A stretch of 64,000 bases of DNA, taken from assembly GCF_020991375.1 (NCBI RefSeq), contig NZ_JAJLQZ010000002.1, positions 186,001 through 250,000 of the forward strand. Direction: 5' to 3'. The position numbers were made by a program, and so were the translations under genes. Below, in pieces: positions 1-7,685 of this stretch. Below the pieces are notes generated by a model. It saw only the letters and a program-made list of their open reading frames with translations, was not told where the DNA came from and searched no databases. This DNA comes from Glycomyces amatae. Lineage in GTDB: Bacteria; Actinomycetota; Actinomycetes; Mycobacteriales; Micromonosporaceae. How positions within the stretch are numbered: position 1 is the stretch's first letter; each line of letters starts with the position of its first letter.

Positions 1-218
1 TGGTGGAGGTGAAGAGTCCGGGCCGGACGGTGCCGTTGGACCGTCGCCTGTGGAAGGCGGGGTACCGGCCGTGCCCGATCAGCAAGTACGGGACGGGGAT
101 GGCGTTCCTGCGTCCGGAGCTGCCGGCGAACAAGTGGAACCGGACGCTGCGGCGCCATTTCGGGTGGCGGCCCGGGCGTGCGGCCGCGGCGCCGGTTCAG
201 TCCGCTTTGAGGACGTAG
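1..218 (+). CDS. C-terminal end of a VTC-domain polyphosphate polymerase-like protein (5' end outside window)
   Basis: Only the last 71 or so codons are present; the reading frame is open to the left edge (first full codon at base 3). The visible end has an EVKS motif, a conserved basic patch around DRRLWKAGYRP, then SKYGTGM and LPANKWNRTLRRHF. This matches my memory of the end of bacterial VTC-domain proteins, which form a tunnel-shaped polyphosphate polymerase fold with many basic residues. The stop lies 22 bases inside the convergent response regulator gene. Without the N-terminal catalytic part the activity cannot be judged. The family call is from recalled motifs, not a search. Confidence 0.6.
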   Translation, partial: VEVKSPGRTVPLDRRLWKAGYRPCPISKYGTGMAFLRPELPANKWNRTLRRHFGWRPGRAAAAPVQSALRT

Positions 219-922
219 CCGACGCCGCGGACGGTGTGGATCATCGGGGCGTCGCCGTGGCCGATCTTGCGGCGCAGGTAGGAGATGTAGAGCTCGACGA
301 TGCTGGCGCGGCCGCCGAAGTCGTAGCTCCAGACCTGGTGGAGGATCTGGCGTTTGCTCAGGACGCGGCGGGGGTTGCGCATGAGGTAGCGCAGGAGGCG
401 GAACTCGGTGTCGGTGAGGGTGACGCTGACGCCGCTGCGGTTGACCTCGCGGGTCTCCTCGTCGAGTTCGAGGTCGCCGACGACGAGTTTGGCGGGAGCG
501 CTCCCGGTGGGTGCGGTGCGGCGGCGCAGGCGTTTGAGGCGGAGCATGACCTCTTCGAGGTTGAAGGGTTTGGCGACGTAGTCGTCGGCGCCGACGGCGA
601 GGCAGCCGATGCGGCGGCGCTCGCCGTCCTCTGCGGCGAGGACGAGGACGGGGGTCTCGGGGAACTCCGAGTGCATGCGGGCGAGCAGGACGAGGCCGTC
701 GACGTCGGGCATGGCCAGTTCGGTGACCACGAGGTGGGGCCGCTGGGCGCGCAGGTGGGCCAGGGCGGTGGCGCCGTCGTCGGCGGGTATGGCGTGCCAG
801 CCTTCGAGGCGGAACGCCAGGGTGAGCAGTCCGCGGACGTTGGGGTCCGGGTCGGCTGTGAGGATCCTAGTGAGGGTGGAGTCAGAACCGCTCAGCCGTG
901 GTGTTTTCAGGTTGAACTCCAC
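197..922 (-). CDS. OmpR/PhoB-type response regulator with atypical receiver domain
   Basis: The protein (241 aa, GTG start) has a receiver domain (about 18-135) and a winged-helix DNA-binding domain (about 145-240, ending HTVRGVGYVLKAD). It should be a transcription factor. The acidic pair (D24, D26) and the conserved Lys (K118 in YVAKPF) are present. The phosphoacceptor position, normally Asp in a DLMLPxxDG motif, is Glu68 (VVTELAMPDVDG), and the switch Thr/Ser is Ala96 (VLVLAAEDG). Such receivers usually do not work by Asp phosphorylation, and Glu can mimic the phosphorylated state. No histidine kinase gene is adjacent, so it is an orphan here. Confidence 0.9.
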   Translation of the reverse strand: MEFNLKTPRLSGSDSTLTRILTADPDPNVRGLLTLAFRLEGWHAIPADDGATALAHLRAQRPHLVVTELAMPDVDGLVLLARMHSEFPETPVLVLAAEDGERRRIGCLAVGADDYVAKPFNLEEVMLRLKRLRRRTAPTGSAPAKLVVGDLELDEETREVNRSGVSVTLTDTEFRLLRYLMRNPRRVLSKRQILHQVWSYDFGGRASIVELYISYLRRKIGHGDAPMIHTVRGVGYVLKAD

Positions 923-1011
923 GTGAACATTCTAAACCAGACATACCCGGTGCATCTATGTGCGTCGATATGTTTTCGGGGCCCCGGCGCTGCCGCCGGG
1001 GCCGGGCGCAT

Positions 1012-1596
1012 TCAGGCGTCGGCGGCCCGGCGGGCGGCCTGTTCGACCTTGTCGCGGTAGGCGGCCCACCACTCGGCGCCGCCTTCGGGGAGGTTGTCGT
1101 TGCCCGCGCGCAGGCCCGCGGCGCCGTCGATGGTCTCGCGGACGATGTCGGCGTGCCCGGCGTGGCGGTTGAGCTCGGCGATCATGTGGACGAGGATCTG
1201 GTGGAGCGTGACGTCGGCGCGCTCGTCGGGCCACCACGGGACGCGGCCGGGCGATGCCAGGTCGAGCGCGGCGATGGTGTCGTCGGCGTGGGCCCAGACG
1301 CGGGCGTAGAGGTCGAGGACGGACGCGGTGGTCTCCTCGGGGGCGGCCCACATGTCGGCGTTGGGCTCGGCGTCGGGGTCGAACCAGGGCTGGGGGTCGG
1401 GGAAGGGCCGGTCGAAGACGGACCCGAAGTAGTCGGCGCCGACGCAGGCGAGGTGCTTGACCAGGCCGAGGAGGTTGGTGCCGGTGGGGGTCAGGGGGCG
1501 GCGCAGGTCGTACTCCCCCAGGCCTTCGAGTTTCCACAGGACGGCTTCGCGGGCGCTGGTGAGGTACTGGTGCAGGTGGGTCTTCGGGTCGGTCAT
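1012..1596 (-). CDS. DinB-superfamily (DUF664-like) protein
   Basis: This 194-aa protein, read from the ATG at 1596 (MTDPKTHLHQYL), shows the four-helix DinB pattern: LLGLVKHLACVGADYF near residue 45, LHQILVHMIAELNRHAGHADIVRE near 130-155, and a final WWAAYRDKVEQAA helix. The spaced His residues (H48, H134 region, H146) are the expected divalent-metal ligands. Many actinobacterial members are mycothiol- or bacillithiol-dependent transferases or detoxification enzymes; the substrate cannot be read from sequence. The frame extends upstream of 1596, but the added residues are proline/arginine-rich and not family-like, so the internal ATG is preferred. Confidence 0.8.
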   Translation of the reverse strand: MTDPKTHLHQYLTSAREAVLWKLEGLGEYDLRRPLTPTGTNLLGLVKHLACVGADYFGSVFDRPFPDPQPWFDPDAEPNADMWAAPEETTASVLDLYARVWAHADDTIAALDLASPGRVPWWPDERADVTLHQILVHMIAELNRHAGHADIVRETIDGAAGLRAGNDNLPEGGAEWWAAYRDKVEQAARRAADA

Positions 1597-1625
1597 GGGT
1601 GCGAGTGTGCCATCGGGGTGCGACA

Positions 1626-1934
1626 TCACAGGGCTGCGGGGCTGGAGGTGAAGACCTGGACGTCGGCGGGAGCGCCGCGGTGGGCGTCGAGGGCGGCCGA
1701 GAGCGCGACGTGGTGGGGCGCGGCGAGGTGGGCGCGGAGGGCGTCCATGTCGGTCCAGGCCTCGACGCACACGAACGCGTCGGGGTCGTCGATGCTCTGC
1801 CAGAACCGGTAGTCGAGGCAGCCGGCGTCGTGTTCGAGGGTGGCGGCCCGGAGGGCGCGCAGGCCCTCGCGGTAGGCGTCGCGGTGGTCGGGGTGGGAGC
1901 GCAGGTACGCGTGGACGGTGATCACGGGGTCCAC
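1626..1934 (-). CDS. Antibiotic biosynthesis monooxygenase (ABM)-fold protein
   Basis: A small protein of about 102 aa with the ABM ferredoxin-like dimeric fold pattern: ITVHAYLRSHPDHRDAYREGLRAL at the N-terminus, an HDAGCLDYRFWQSIDDPDAFVCVEAW core, then a helix with HLAAPHHVAL. Family members include quinol monooxygenases and heme-degrading enzymes, but many have no known substrate. GTG codons at 1934 and 1925 are both possible starts and neither has a clear ribosome site. It lies head-to-head with the methyltransferase at 1990 with about 55 bases between them, so the two may share a promoter region. Confidence 0.75.
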   Translation of the reverse strand: MDPVITVHAYLRSHPDHRDAYREGLRALRAATLEHDAGCLDYRFWQSIDDPDAFVCVEAWTDMDALRAHLAAPHHVALSAALDAHRGAPADVQVFTSSPAAL

Positions 1935-1989
1935 GGTAGCGGGGTAAACCGGTTGCCCGCGGGAACGGGCGCCGTTAGCGTGGCGGGCG

Positions 1990-2736
1990 ATGACTGAACA
2001 TGACGGGCCGGCGCGGTACGGCCATCTGGACTGCAACTCCCCCATCGCCGCGTGGCGCTTCGAGCGCCACGTCGAGGAGTGCGCGGCGGCGTCGCCGGGC
2101 ACCATCGTGGACATCGGGTGCGGCTGGGGCGAGCTGCTCCAGCGCATCACCGAGCGCGTCCCGGGGGCGCGGGCGTACGGGATCGACTCCGACGTGGCGC
2201 TGCTGGAGCGCGGCCGGGCCGGGGCGGCCCGGCGGGGCCTCGACTCGCGGCTGGAGTTCGTGGAGTACCAGGGCCGGGACTGGTCGGAGCCGGCGGACCT
2301 GGTGATCTCGATCGGCGCGGCGCACGCGTTCGGTACCGCCGCCGAGGCGCTGCGGGAGCTGTACGGGCTGGTGCGGCCCGGTGGGCGGCTGCTGTTCGGG
2401 GACGGGGTGTGGAACCGGGTCCCCGACGAGGCCGAGCTGGCCGCCATGTGGCCGGGGACGACGCTCCAGGACTGGCTGTCGCTGCCGGACCTGGTGGACG
2501 AGGCCGTGGCGATCGGGCTGCGGCCGCTGCGCGTGGAGGCGGTCGAGCAGTCGGAGTGGGACGACTTCGAGTCGCAGTTCCTGGCCGACAAGGAGGTGTG
2601 GCTGCTGGCCAACTCGGGCCATCCGAAGGCCGCCGAGGTCCGCGAGCAGGCCGATGCGCACCGCGACTGGTGGCTGCGCGGGCACCGCGGCCTGATGGGG
2701 TTCGCTTATCTGACGCTGGGCCGCCCGGTCGGGTAG
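1990..2736 (+). CDS. Class I SAM-dependent methyltransferase
   Basis: A 248-aa protein with the SAM-binding motif VDIGCGWGE at residues 40-48, an acidic residue after strand 2 (YGIDSD), and motif IV-like LVISIGAAHAFG. The C-terminal half has a long helix-rich acceptor region (DWLSLPDLVDEAVAIGL). The substrate cannot be deduced; the layout resembles small-molecule methyltransferases. It ends just before a strong bidirectional terminator hairpin, so it is probably a single-gene unit. Confidence 0.85.
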   Translation: MTEHDGPARYGHLDCNSPIAAWRFERHVEECAAASPGTIVDIGCGWGELLQRITERVPGARAYGIDSDVALLERGRAGAARRGLDSRLEFVEYQGRDWSEPADLVISIGAAHAFGTAAEALRELYGLVRPGGRLLFGDGVWNRVPDEAELAAMWPGTTLQDWLSLPDLVDEAVAIGLRPLRVEAVEQSEWDDFESQFLADKEVWLLANSGHPKAAEVREQADAHRDWWLRGHRGLMGFAYLTLGRPVG

Positions 2737-2749
2737 CCGCAGCGAGCCG

Positions 2750-2782
2750 CAAGGCCCCGCGCCCAAAGGGCGCGGGGCCTTG
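2750..2782. terminator. Bidirectional hairpin terminator
   Basis: Two perfect 15-base arms (CAAGGCCCCGCGCCC and its complement) flank an AAA loop, between the convergent methyltransferase and DoxX genes. No long T run follows, which is common in high-GC actinobacteria. Confidence 0.85.
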
Positions 2783-2793
2783 CGCGGTGGGGG

Positions 2794-3231
2794 TCAGAGG
2801 GCGGCCAGGACGCACAGGGCGATGAACAGGACCTGTTCGGCGGTGCGGATGCCGATGGGGGTGGCGGGCTTCCCGGCCAGGGGGATGCCGCGGCGGGCGG
2901 CGGAGTGGTTCGCCGGGTACATCGCGACCAGGAGCGCGGCGAGGCAGAGGGCGGCGGCGGGCGCGGTGGCGGGGACGAGGAGGCCTGCGGCGCCGGCGAT
3001 CTCGAGGACGCCGGTGAGGGCCACGAGCGCGGCGGGCGCGGGCAGGCTCGGCGGGACCATGCGGGTCATGTCGTGGCGGAACTCGGGGTGGAAGTGGACG
3101 GCGCCGGTGACCAGGAACATGGCGGCCAGGCCGATGCGCAGGCTCGTCTGCCAGTCGAGGGTCTCGGCGCCGAGGAAGCCGATGAGGCGGGCGAGGAGGG
3201 CGGCGGCGGTGAGGGTGATGATGGGTGCCAT
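2794..3231 (-). CDS. DoxX-family membrane protein
   Basis: The 145-aa protein (from the ATG at 3231, MAPIITLTAAALLARL) has about four membrane segments and the DoxX hallmarks: an early arginine, FLVTGAVHFHPEFRHDM, a GVLEIAGAAGLL helix and an EQVLFIALCVL end. DoxX proteins are linked to redox and thiol stress (in mycobacteria with SodA and SseA) but the biochemistry is not settled. The frame runs further upstream through two palindromes, but that sequence looks like promoter/operator, so the internal ATG is chosen. Confidence 0.8.
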   Translation of the reverse strand: MAPIITLTAAALLARLIGFLGAETLDWQTSLRIGLAAMFLVTGAVHFHPEFRHDMTRMVPPSLPAPAALVALTGVLEIAGAAGLLVPATAPAAALCLAALLVAMYPANHSAARRGIPLAGKPATPIGIRTAEQVLFIALCVLAAL

Positions 3232-3270
3232 GGTGCGGGCCTTTCGGGCCGGGGGATCCCGGGCATAGGT

Positions 3271-3319
3271 CTTGACATTGTCAAGTTCATGATGCCGCAC
3301 GCGTCTTGACACCGTCAAG
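3271..3319. promoter_or_regulatory. Pair of CTTGAC-N3-GTCAAG operator palindromes before doxX
   Basis: Two perfect 6+3+6 palindromes lie at 3271-3285 and 3305-3319, 34 bases apart centre to centre, which is about three helical turns. The second is extended by GT/AC to eight-base arms. They sit 40 to 88 bases upstream of the doxX start, between doxX and the end of the DUF1992 gene. The size and symmetry suit a dimeric MarR, TetR or HxlR-type repressor; the regulator is not identifiable here. TTGAC inside the sites could also be part of a -35 element. Confidence 0.6.
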
Positions 3320-3340
3320 ACGGGGGTGGGGAAGGCCGCC

Positions 3341-3727
3341 TCAGGCGCGGCGCTCGCGCCAGGCGGCGACCTCGCCGTCGACGTCGCGCAGGCCGAACCG
3401 CAGCGGCGGGCCCTCGACCGGGCCGATCAGGGCCTTCTTGATGCGCGCGTTCAGCGCCTCGACCGCCGATCGCACGGCCGCCTCGTCCCCGAGCCGGTCG
3501 AGCGCCGCGGGCAGCTCCTCGACCTCGCGGGCCAGGCGCAGCCCCGGCGGCAGGGCGTCCAGGCCCATGTTCTCGCGGGCGGCCTGCTGGTGCAGCCACC
3601 AGTCCTCGGCCAGGGGGCGCCCGATGCCCGGCAGGGGCTTGCCCGCCCCGGGCAGGTCCTTGAACTCGCCGCGGGCCTCGGCCTCGCGGATCTGGCGGTC
3701 GACGCCGCGCAGCTGCTTGTCGCTCAT
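3341..3727 (-). CDS. DUF1992 (DnaJ-homologue subfamily C28 conserved) domain protein
   Basis: A 128-aa protein that is essentially one DUF1992 domain: the N-terminal IREAEARGEFKDLPGAGKPL signature (residues about 13-32), WWLHQQAARENMG, and LARARIKKALIGPVEGPP-like later helices (here LNARIKKALIGPVEGPP). Despite the name, these proteins have no J domain. The function is unknown. It starts at the ATG at 3727, close to the end of the hemolysin III-type gene (stop at 3774), so the two are probably co-transcribed. Confidence 0.85.
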   Translation of the reverse strand: MSDKQLRGVDRQIREAEARGEFKDLPGAGKPLPGIGRPLAEDWWLHQQAARENMGLDALPPGLRLAREVEELPAALDRLGDEAAVRSAVEALNARIKKALIGPVEGPPLRFGLRDVDGEVAAWRERRA

Positions 3728-3773
3728 GGGACCTCCTTGCCCGGGAACACCGGCTCCGGTCCCATGCTAGCGG

Positions 3774-4433
3774 TCAGGCCGCGGCGTGGACCACCAGTGC
3801 GACGGCGGTGAACTGGACGGCGTAGGCGGCCAGGGTGAAGGCGTGGAAGACCTCGTGGAACCCGAACCACTGCACCGAGGGGTTGGGGCGCTTGAGGGCG
3901 TAGACGAGGCCGCCGACGGTGTAGAGCACGCCGCCGGTGATGATCAGGACGGTGGCCGGGACGCCGGCGCCGGCGATGAGCTGGGGCATGACGAACACCG
4001 CGGCCCAGCCCAGGACGATGTACAGCGGCGTGTACAGCCAGCGCGGGGCCCCGATCCACAGGGTGCGGAAGGCGATGCCGGCGGCCGCGCCGGTCCACAC
4101 GACCGCCAGGAGGGCGGTGCGGGCCGCCCCTTCGAGGGCCAGGACCGCGACGGGCGTGTAGGTGCCGGCGATGATGAGGTAGATGTTGGCGTGGTCGAGG
4201 CGCTTGAGGCGCACGGTCGCCCGCGGCGACAGGCGGGTGCGGTGGTAGAGCGCCGAGACGCCGAACAGGGCGGCCGAGGCGGCGACGTACACGGCCGTGG
4301 CCGCTCGCGCCGCGGGCGTGGGCGCGGTGGCCACCAGGAGGAGGCCGGCGAGGATCGCGGCGGGGAAGGCCCCGAGGTGGAGCCAGCCGCGCAGGCGGGG
4401 GCGGGGGTCGGTGATCGCGGGTGCCAGTGCCAT
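3774..4433 (-). CDS. Hemolysin III / PAQR-family integral membrane protein
   Basis: A 219-aa protein with seven predicted membrane helices. The PAQR motif residues are visible: SALYHR with Ser/His near residue 60-65, DHANIYLIIAGTYTPV near 80-95, and the C-terminal HEVFHAFTLAAYAVQF. The Asp and His residues of these motifs form a zinc site in PAQR receptors and are expected to do so here. Bacterial members (TrhA, YqfA) affect membrane fluidity and lipid homeostasis; actual haemolysis is doubtful. Confidence 0.88.
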   Translation of the reverse strand: MALAPAITDPRPRLRGWLHLGAFPAAILAGLLLVATAPTPAARAATAVYVAASAALFGVSALYHRTRLSPRATVRLKRLDHANIYLIIAGTYTPVAVLALEGAARTALLAVVWTGAAAGIAFRTLWIGAPRWLYTPLYIVLGWAAVFVMPQLIAGAGVPATVLIITGGVLYTVGGLVYALKRPNPSVQWFGFHEVFHAFTLAAYAVQFTAVALVVHAAA

Positions 4434-4549
4434 GATGCGAGCCTACGTCCGGCGGTTACCGACCGGTAGTGTCGCTGGTCCCCCGGTCGGGGGTGGGCTT
4501 AGGCCCCGAAACGACCCGCCGGGGGCGGTGCGGCCGTTACGCTCCCGCC

Positions 4550-5755
4550 GTGGACACGGTGATCGGCCTCGACCTGACGGTGCAGGTGGTGGTGCTGGCG
4601 CTGGCCGCCGTCCTGGCGCCGCTGCTGGTGGACCGGCTGGAGCGGTGGGTGCGGCTGCCGAGCGTGGTCCTGGAGATCGTCCTGGGCATCCTCATCGGAC
4701 CGCAGGTGCTCGGCCTGGTCGGCACCGGCGCGCTGCTGGAGACCCTCTCCCAGCTGGGCATGGCGATGCTGTTCTTCCTGGCCGGGTACGAGATCGACTT
4801 TCGGGCCGTGCGCGGGCGCCCGATCGCCCTGGCGGGCCTGGGCTGGGCGGTCTCGTTCGCGCTCGCGGCCGGCGCCCTGGCCCTGGCCGGCGCGGGGGCG
4901 GCGGTCATGATCATGGCGATCGGCGTGTGCTCGACGGCCCTGGGCACGACCCTGCCGATCGCGCGCGACGCGGGGCTGCTGGCCGGACCGGTCGGCCCCC
5001 ACCTGATGGCCGTGGGCGCCGTCGGCGAGTTCGCGCCCATCGCGCTGCTGGCGCTGCTGTACTCCGAAGGGCAGCACTCGGGGCGCACGACGCTGGCGAT
5101 CGCCCTGGCCGGTCTCGCGATCGCCGCGGCCGCGCTCGGGTCGCTGCGCCGCTCCGAGCGCGTCTCCCGGCTCCTGTCGGCCACCCTGGGCACCAGCGCC
5201 CAGCTGGCGGTGCGCCTGTCGATGCTCGTGCTGCTGGCGTCGGTGCTGCTGGCGGCCGAGATCGGCGTCGACATCGCCCTGGGGGCGTTCGCGGCCGGGG
5301 TGTGCATGCACGTGCTCCTGAACGCGCTGAGCGAACGCGAGGAGGCCCTCGTCCAGTCCAAACTCGACGGGATCGGGTTCGGGGCGGTCGTCCCGTTGTT
5401 CTTCGTCTACACCGGGGTCGCCTTCGACCTCGACGCGCTGGTGTCCTCCCCGGTGGCGCTGGCGCTCATCCCGGTGTTCCTGGCCGCGTTCGCGCTGGTG
5501 CGCGGCGCGGTCACGTTCGCGGTCGCCGCGAGGGCCCTGGAGCGGGCCCCGCGCAAGGCGCTGGCGGCCTTCGCGGCCACCGAGCTGCCGATCGTCGTCA
5601 TCGCCGCCGGAACGGCCGCCGAGCGGGGCCTGGTCGCCGAGTCGGTGGCCGCGGCGATGGTCGGGGCCGCGATGCTCTCGGTCCTGATCTTCCCGCTGGT
5701 GGGGCTGCGCTGGGCCGGGAAGGATACCGCGGCCGTGGCAGCCACGCCGGTCTGA
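4550..5755 (+). CDS. Cation/proton antiporter (CPA2, KefB-like membrane domain)
   Basis: The protein is about 401 aa from a GTG at 4550 (VDTVIGLDLTVQ) and has 11 to 13 hydrophobic segments. Family features are the RLPSVVLEIVLGILIGP segment, LGMAMLFFLAGYEIDF with the ion-site acidic residue, GVCSTALGTTLPIARD and GVAFDLDAL. There is no C-terminal TrkA-N regulatory domain, so it is the short form. It should exchange monovalent cations for protons across the cytoplasmic membrane. The frame is open to 4469, but the N-terminal extra residues are not hydrophobic or family-like. Confidence 0.85.
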   Translation: MDTVIGLDLTVQVVVLALAAVLAPLLVDRLERWVRLPSVVLEIVLGILIGPQVLGLVGTGALLETLSQLGMAMLFFLAGYEIDFRAVRGRPIALAGLGWAVSFALAAGALALAGAGAAVMIMAIGVCSTALGTTLPIARDAGLLAGPVGPHLMAVGAVGEFAPIALLALLYSEGQHSGRTTLAIALAGLAIAAAALGSLRRSERVSRLLSATLGTSAQLAVRLSMLVLLASVLLAAEIGVDIALGAFAAGVCMHVLLNALSEREEALVQSKLDGIGFGAVVPLFFVYTGVAFDLDALVSSPVALALIPVFLAAFALVRGAVTFAVAARALERAPRKALAAFAATELPIVVIAAGTAAERGLVAESVAAAMVGAAMLSVLIFPLVGLRWAGKDTAAVAATPV

Positions 5756-5833
5756 GGTCAGCGCACCGGCGTAGCGGCGAATACGTTCCCGCGTCGATGC
5801 GCGGGCGCGGGCGCGGCGGCCAGGCTCGAGGGC

Positions 5834-6349
5834 ATGAGAAAGCTCCGCCGCCCCGCCTACCGGGCCCTCGTCATCACCCACGTCGCCGCGTCGGTCGGCT
5901 GGCTCGGCCTGAGCCTGAGCCTGCTGGTCCTGGGCGTGTGGGCCCTCACCACCGCCGATCCCGCCTCGCAGTTCGCGGCCGTCACCGCCGCCGCGCGGCT
6001 CGCCGGGACCCTCGCCGTCCCGATCGGCGCCCTCGCCCTGGCCACCGGCGTGTGGCTCATGCTCGGCACCCGCTGGTCGATCGCCTACACGTGGGTGCTC
6101 GTCAAGCTCGCGGCCACCGCGGTCACCTTCGCGCTCACCGTGGTCCTGCTGCGCCCGGGCCTGGCCGCGGCCGCCGCCGGCCTGGACCCGCGGCACCTCC
6201 AGGTGATCGACGCGCAGATCATCGCCGGGCCCGTCGTCTCCTCGGCGGTGTACCTGGGGGCGACGGTCCTCTCCTACGTCAAACCGTGGGGGCGGCGAGG
6301 CGCGCGCGTGCCGGCCCCAGCGCCAGTGCCCGCTCGTAGTGGCCGATGA
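5834..6349 (+). CDS. Small DUF2269-like four-helix membrane protein
   Basis: A 171-aa protein with four membrane helices (about 12-37, 50-75, 80-105, 125-150). HVAASVGWLGLSLSLLVLGVW near the N-terminus, with a His in helix 1, resembles DUF2269/CopD-like membrane proteins. Its role is unknown. The last 23 codons run antisense through the end of the convergent glycosyltransferase gene, giving a 71-base overlap; the proline/arginine-rich tail (VPAPAPVPARSGR) is probably not functionally constrained. Confidence 0.7.
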   Translation: MRKLRRPAYRALVITHVAASVGWLGLSLSLLVLGVWALTTADPASQFAAVTAAARLAGTLAVPIGALALATGVWLMLGTRWSIAYTWVLVKLAATAVTFALTVVLLRPGLAAAAAGLDPRHLQVIDAQIIAGPVVSSAVYLGATVLSYVKPWGRRGARVPAPAPVPARSGR

Positions 6350-7418
6350 GCGCGTCCCCTTCGGACTCCCAGGTGCGGTGCTCGACCTTGCGGCGGCCCC
6401 GCCCGCCCCACTGCCGCAGCAGCTCGGGGCGGGCGGCGAGCGCGCGGACGGTCCCGGCCAGCGCCGGGCCGTCCCCGGGCGGGAAGTGGGTGCCGTCGAC
6501 GCCGGGGTCGACCAGCTCGGCCGCGCCGCCGGCGTCGACGGCGACCACCGGGACGCCGGAGGCGTGGGCCTCCTGGATGGTCTGCCCGAACGTCTCGAAC
6601 GGGCCGGTGTGCGCGAACAGGTCCAAGGAGGCGTACAGGCGCGAGAGGTCCTCGCCGTGGAGGGCGCCGAGGAAGGCCGCGCGCGGCAGCAGCCGCTCCA
6701 GGGCCCGGCGGCGGGGGCCGTCCCCGGCGATCACCAGGCGCACGCCCGGTTCGGCGGCCAGGTCGGCGAGCCAGTGCAGCTGCTTCTCGCGGGCCAGGCG
6801 CCCGACGTAGCCGACCAGGAGCGCCCCGTCGGGGGCGAGCGCGTCGTGCAGGGCCCGGTCGCGAAAGCGCGGGTGGAACCGGTCGGTGTCGACCCCGTGG
6901 GGCAGGACGGCGACGTCGCCGATGCCCTGGGCGGCCAGGGCGCGGGCGGTGCACGCGGACAGGGCGAGGTTGACGCGGGCGCGGGAGTGGATCGAGCGCA
7001 GCCGGTGCCACACGAGCCGCTCGAACGCGGTCAGGTGGTAGGCGCGGGTGTAGGCGGGCAGGTCGGTCTGCCAGACCGCGACGGTGGGCACGGCGCGGCG
7101 CTCGGCCCAGGCCGCGGCCCGGGCGGTGTACCCGAAGGGGCTGGCGAGGTGGACGACGTCGGGCCGGTGGGCGTCGAGGGCCTCGTCCAGGGCCCGGGTG
7201 GCGAGCCCGGCCCGGAAGCCGCGGTAGGCGGGGACGCGCACGGAGGGGACGTGGACGACGGGCCAGTCGAAGGCCGGGCGGGGGCCGGGCCCGGGGGCGG
7301 GGGCGATGACGACCGGTTCGATCCCGCGCGCGGCCAGGTGCGCCGCGGCCCGCGCGACGGAGCGGGCGACGCCGTTGACCTGCGGCGGGAACGATTCGGT
7401 GACCAGTGCGACTCTCAT
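6279..7418 (-). CDS. GT4 glycosyltransferase, GDP-mannose-dependent mannosyltransferase-like (MgtA/PimB type)
   Basis: A 379-aa GT-B protein from the ATG at 7418. The N-terminal MRVALVTESFPPQVNGVA and the FPPQVNGV loop are typical of actinobacterial mannosyltransferases acting on glycolipids. The nucleotide-sugar half has VGYVGRLAREKQLHWLADL, the GDGP motif and the EX7E-type catalytic stretch GPFETFGQTIQEAHASGVPVVA. The likely product is an alpha-mannosylated lipid on the cytoplasmic membrane face; the exact acceptor cannot be told apart by eye. It stands alone with its own upstream spacer of 267 bases. Confidence 0.85.
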   Translation of the reverse strand: MRVALVTESFPPQVNGVARSVARAAAHLAARGIEPVVIAPAPGPGPRPAFDWPVVHVPSVRVPAYRGFRAGLATRALDEALDAHRPDVVHLASPFGYTARAAAWAERRAVPTVAVWQTDLPAYTRAYHLTAFERLVWHRLRSIHSRARVNLALSACTARALAAQGIGDVAVLPHGVDTDRFHPRFRDRALHDALAPDGALLVGYVGRLAREKQLHWLADLAAEPGVRLVIAGDGPRRRALERLLPRAAFLGALHGEDLSRLYASLDLFAHTGPFETFGQTIQEAHASGVPVVAVDAGGAAELVDPGVDGTHFPPGDGPALAGTVRALAARPELLRQWGGRGRRKVEHRTWESEGDALIGHYERALALGPARARLAAPTV

Positions 7419-7685
7419 GACCGGAGCGTAAAGGCGCAGGTGGGCGCCGCGGGGAATGCGACATGGCGGGGGTTTGAACCGCAGCCGATATTCCGCGGCC
7501 GGGCGGGGCCGCCGGTGACGCTGCGCAGGGCGGTGCTCGGCGAGGCGGGCGACTTCGCGTCGGGGCAGTGTCGTACCCGGGGTGTAGGTATTGGAGGATG
7601 CACGCACCGGCCGCTGTCGGCGCGAGCCCAGCGGCCCGCGCGAGGGCGGGCCGAGAGCCTCAGCGATCATGTGAAGGAGCTCCCG

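Noticed and set aside
50-1060. Long plus-strand frames opposite the response regulator and DinB genes
   Set aside because: Valine/aspartate/glycine-rich antisense shadows caused by high GC in the third codon position; no motif or ribosome site.
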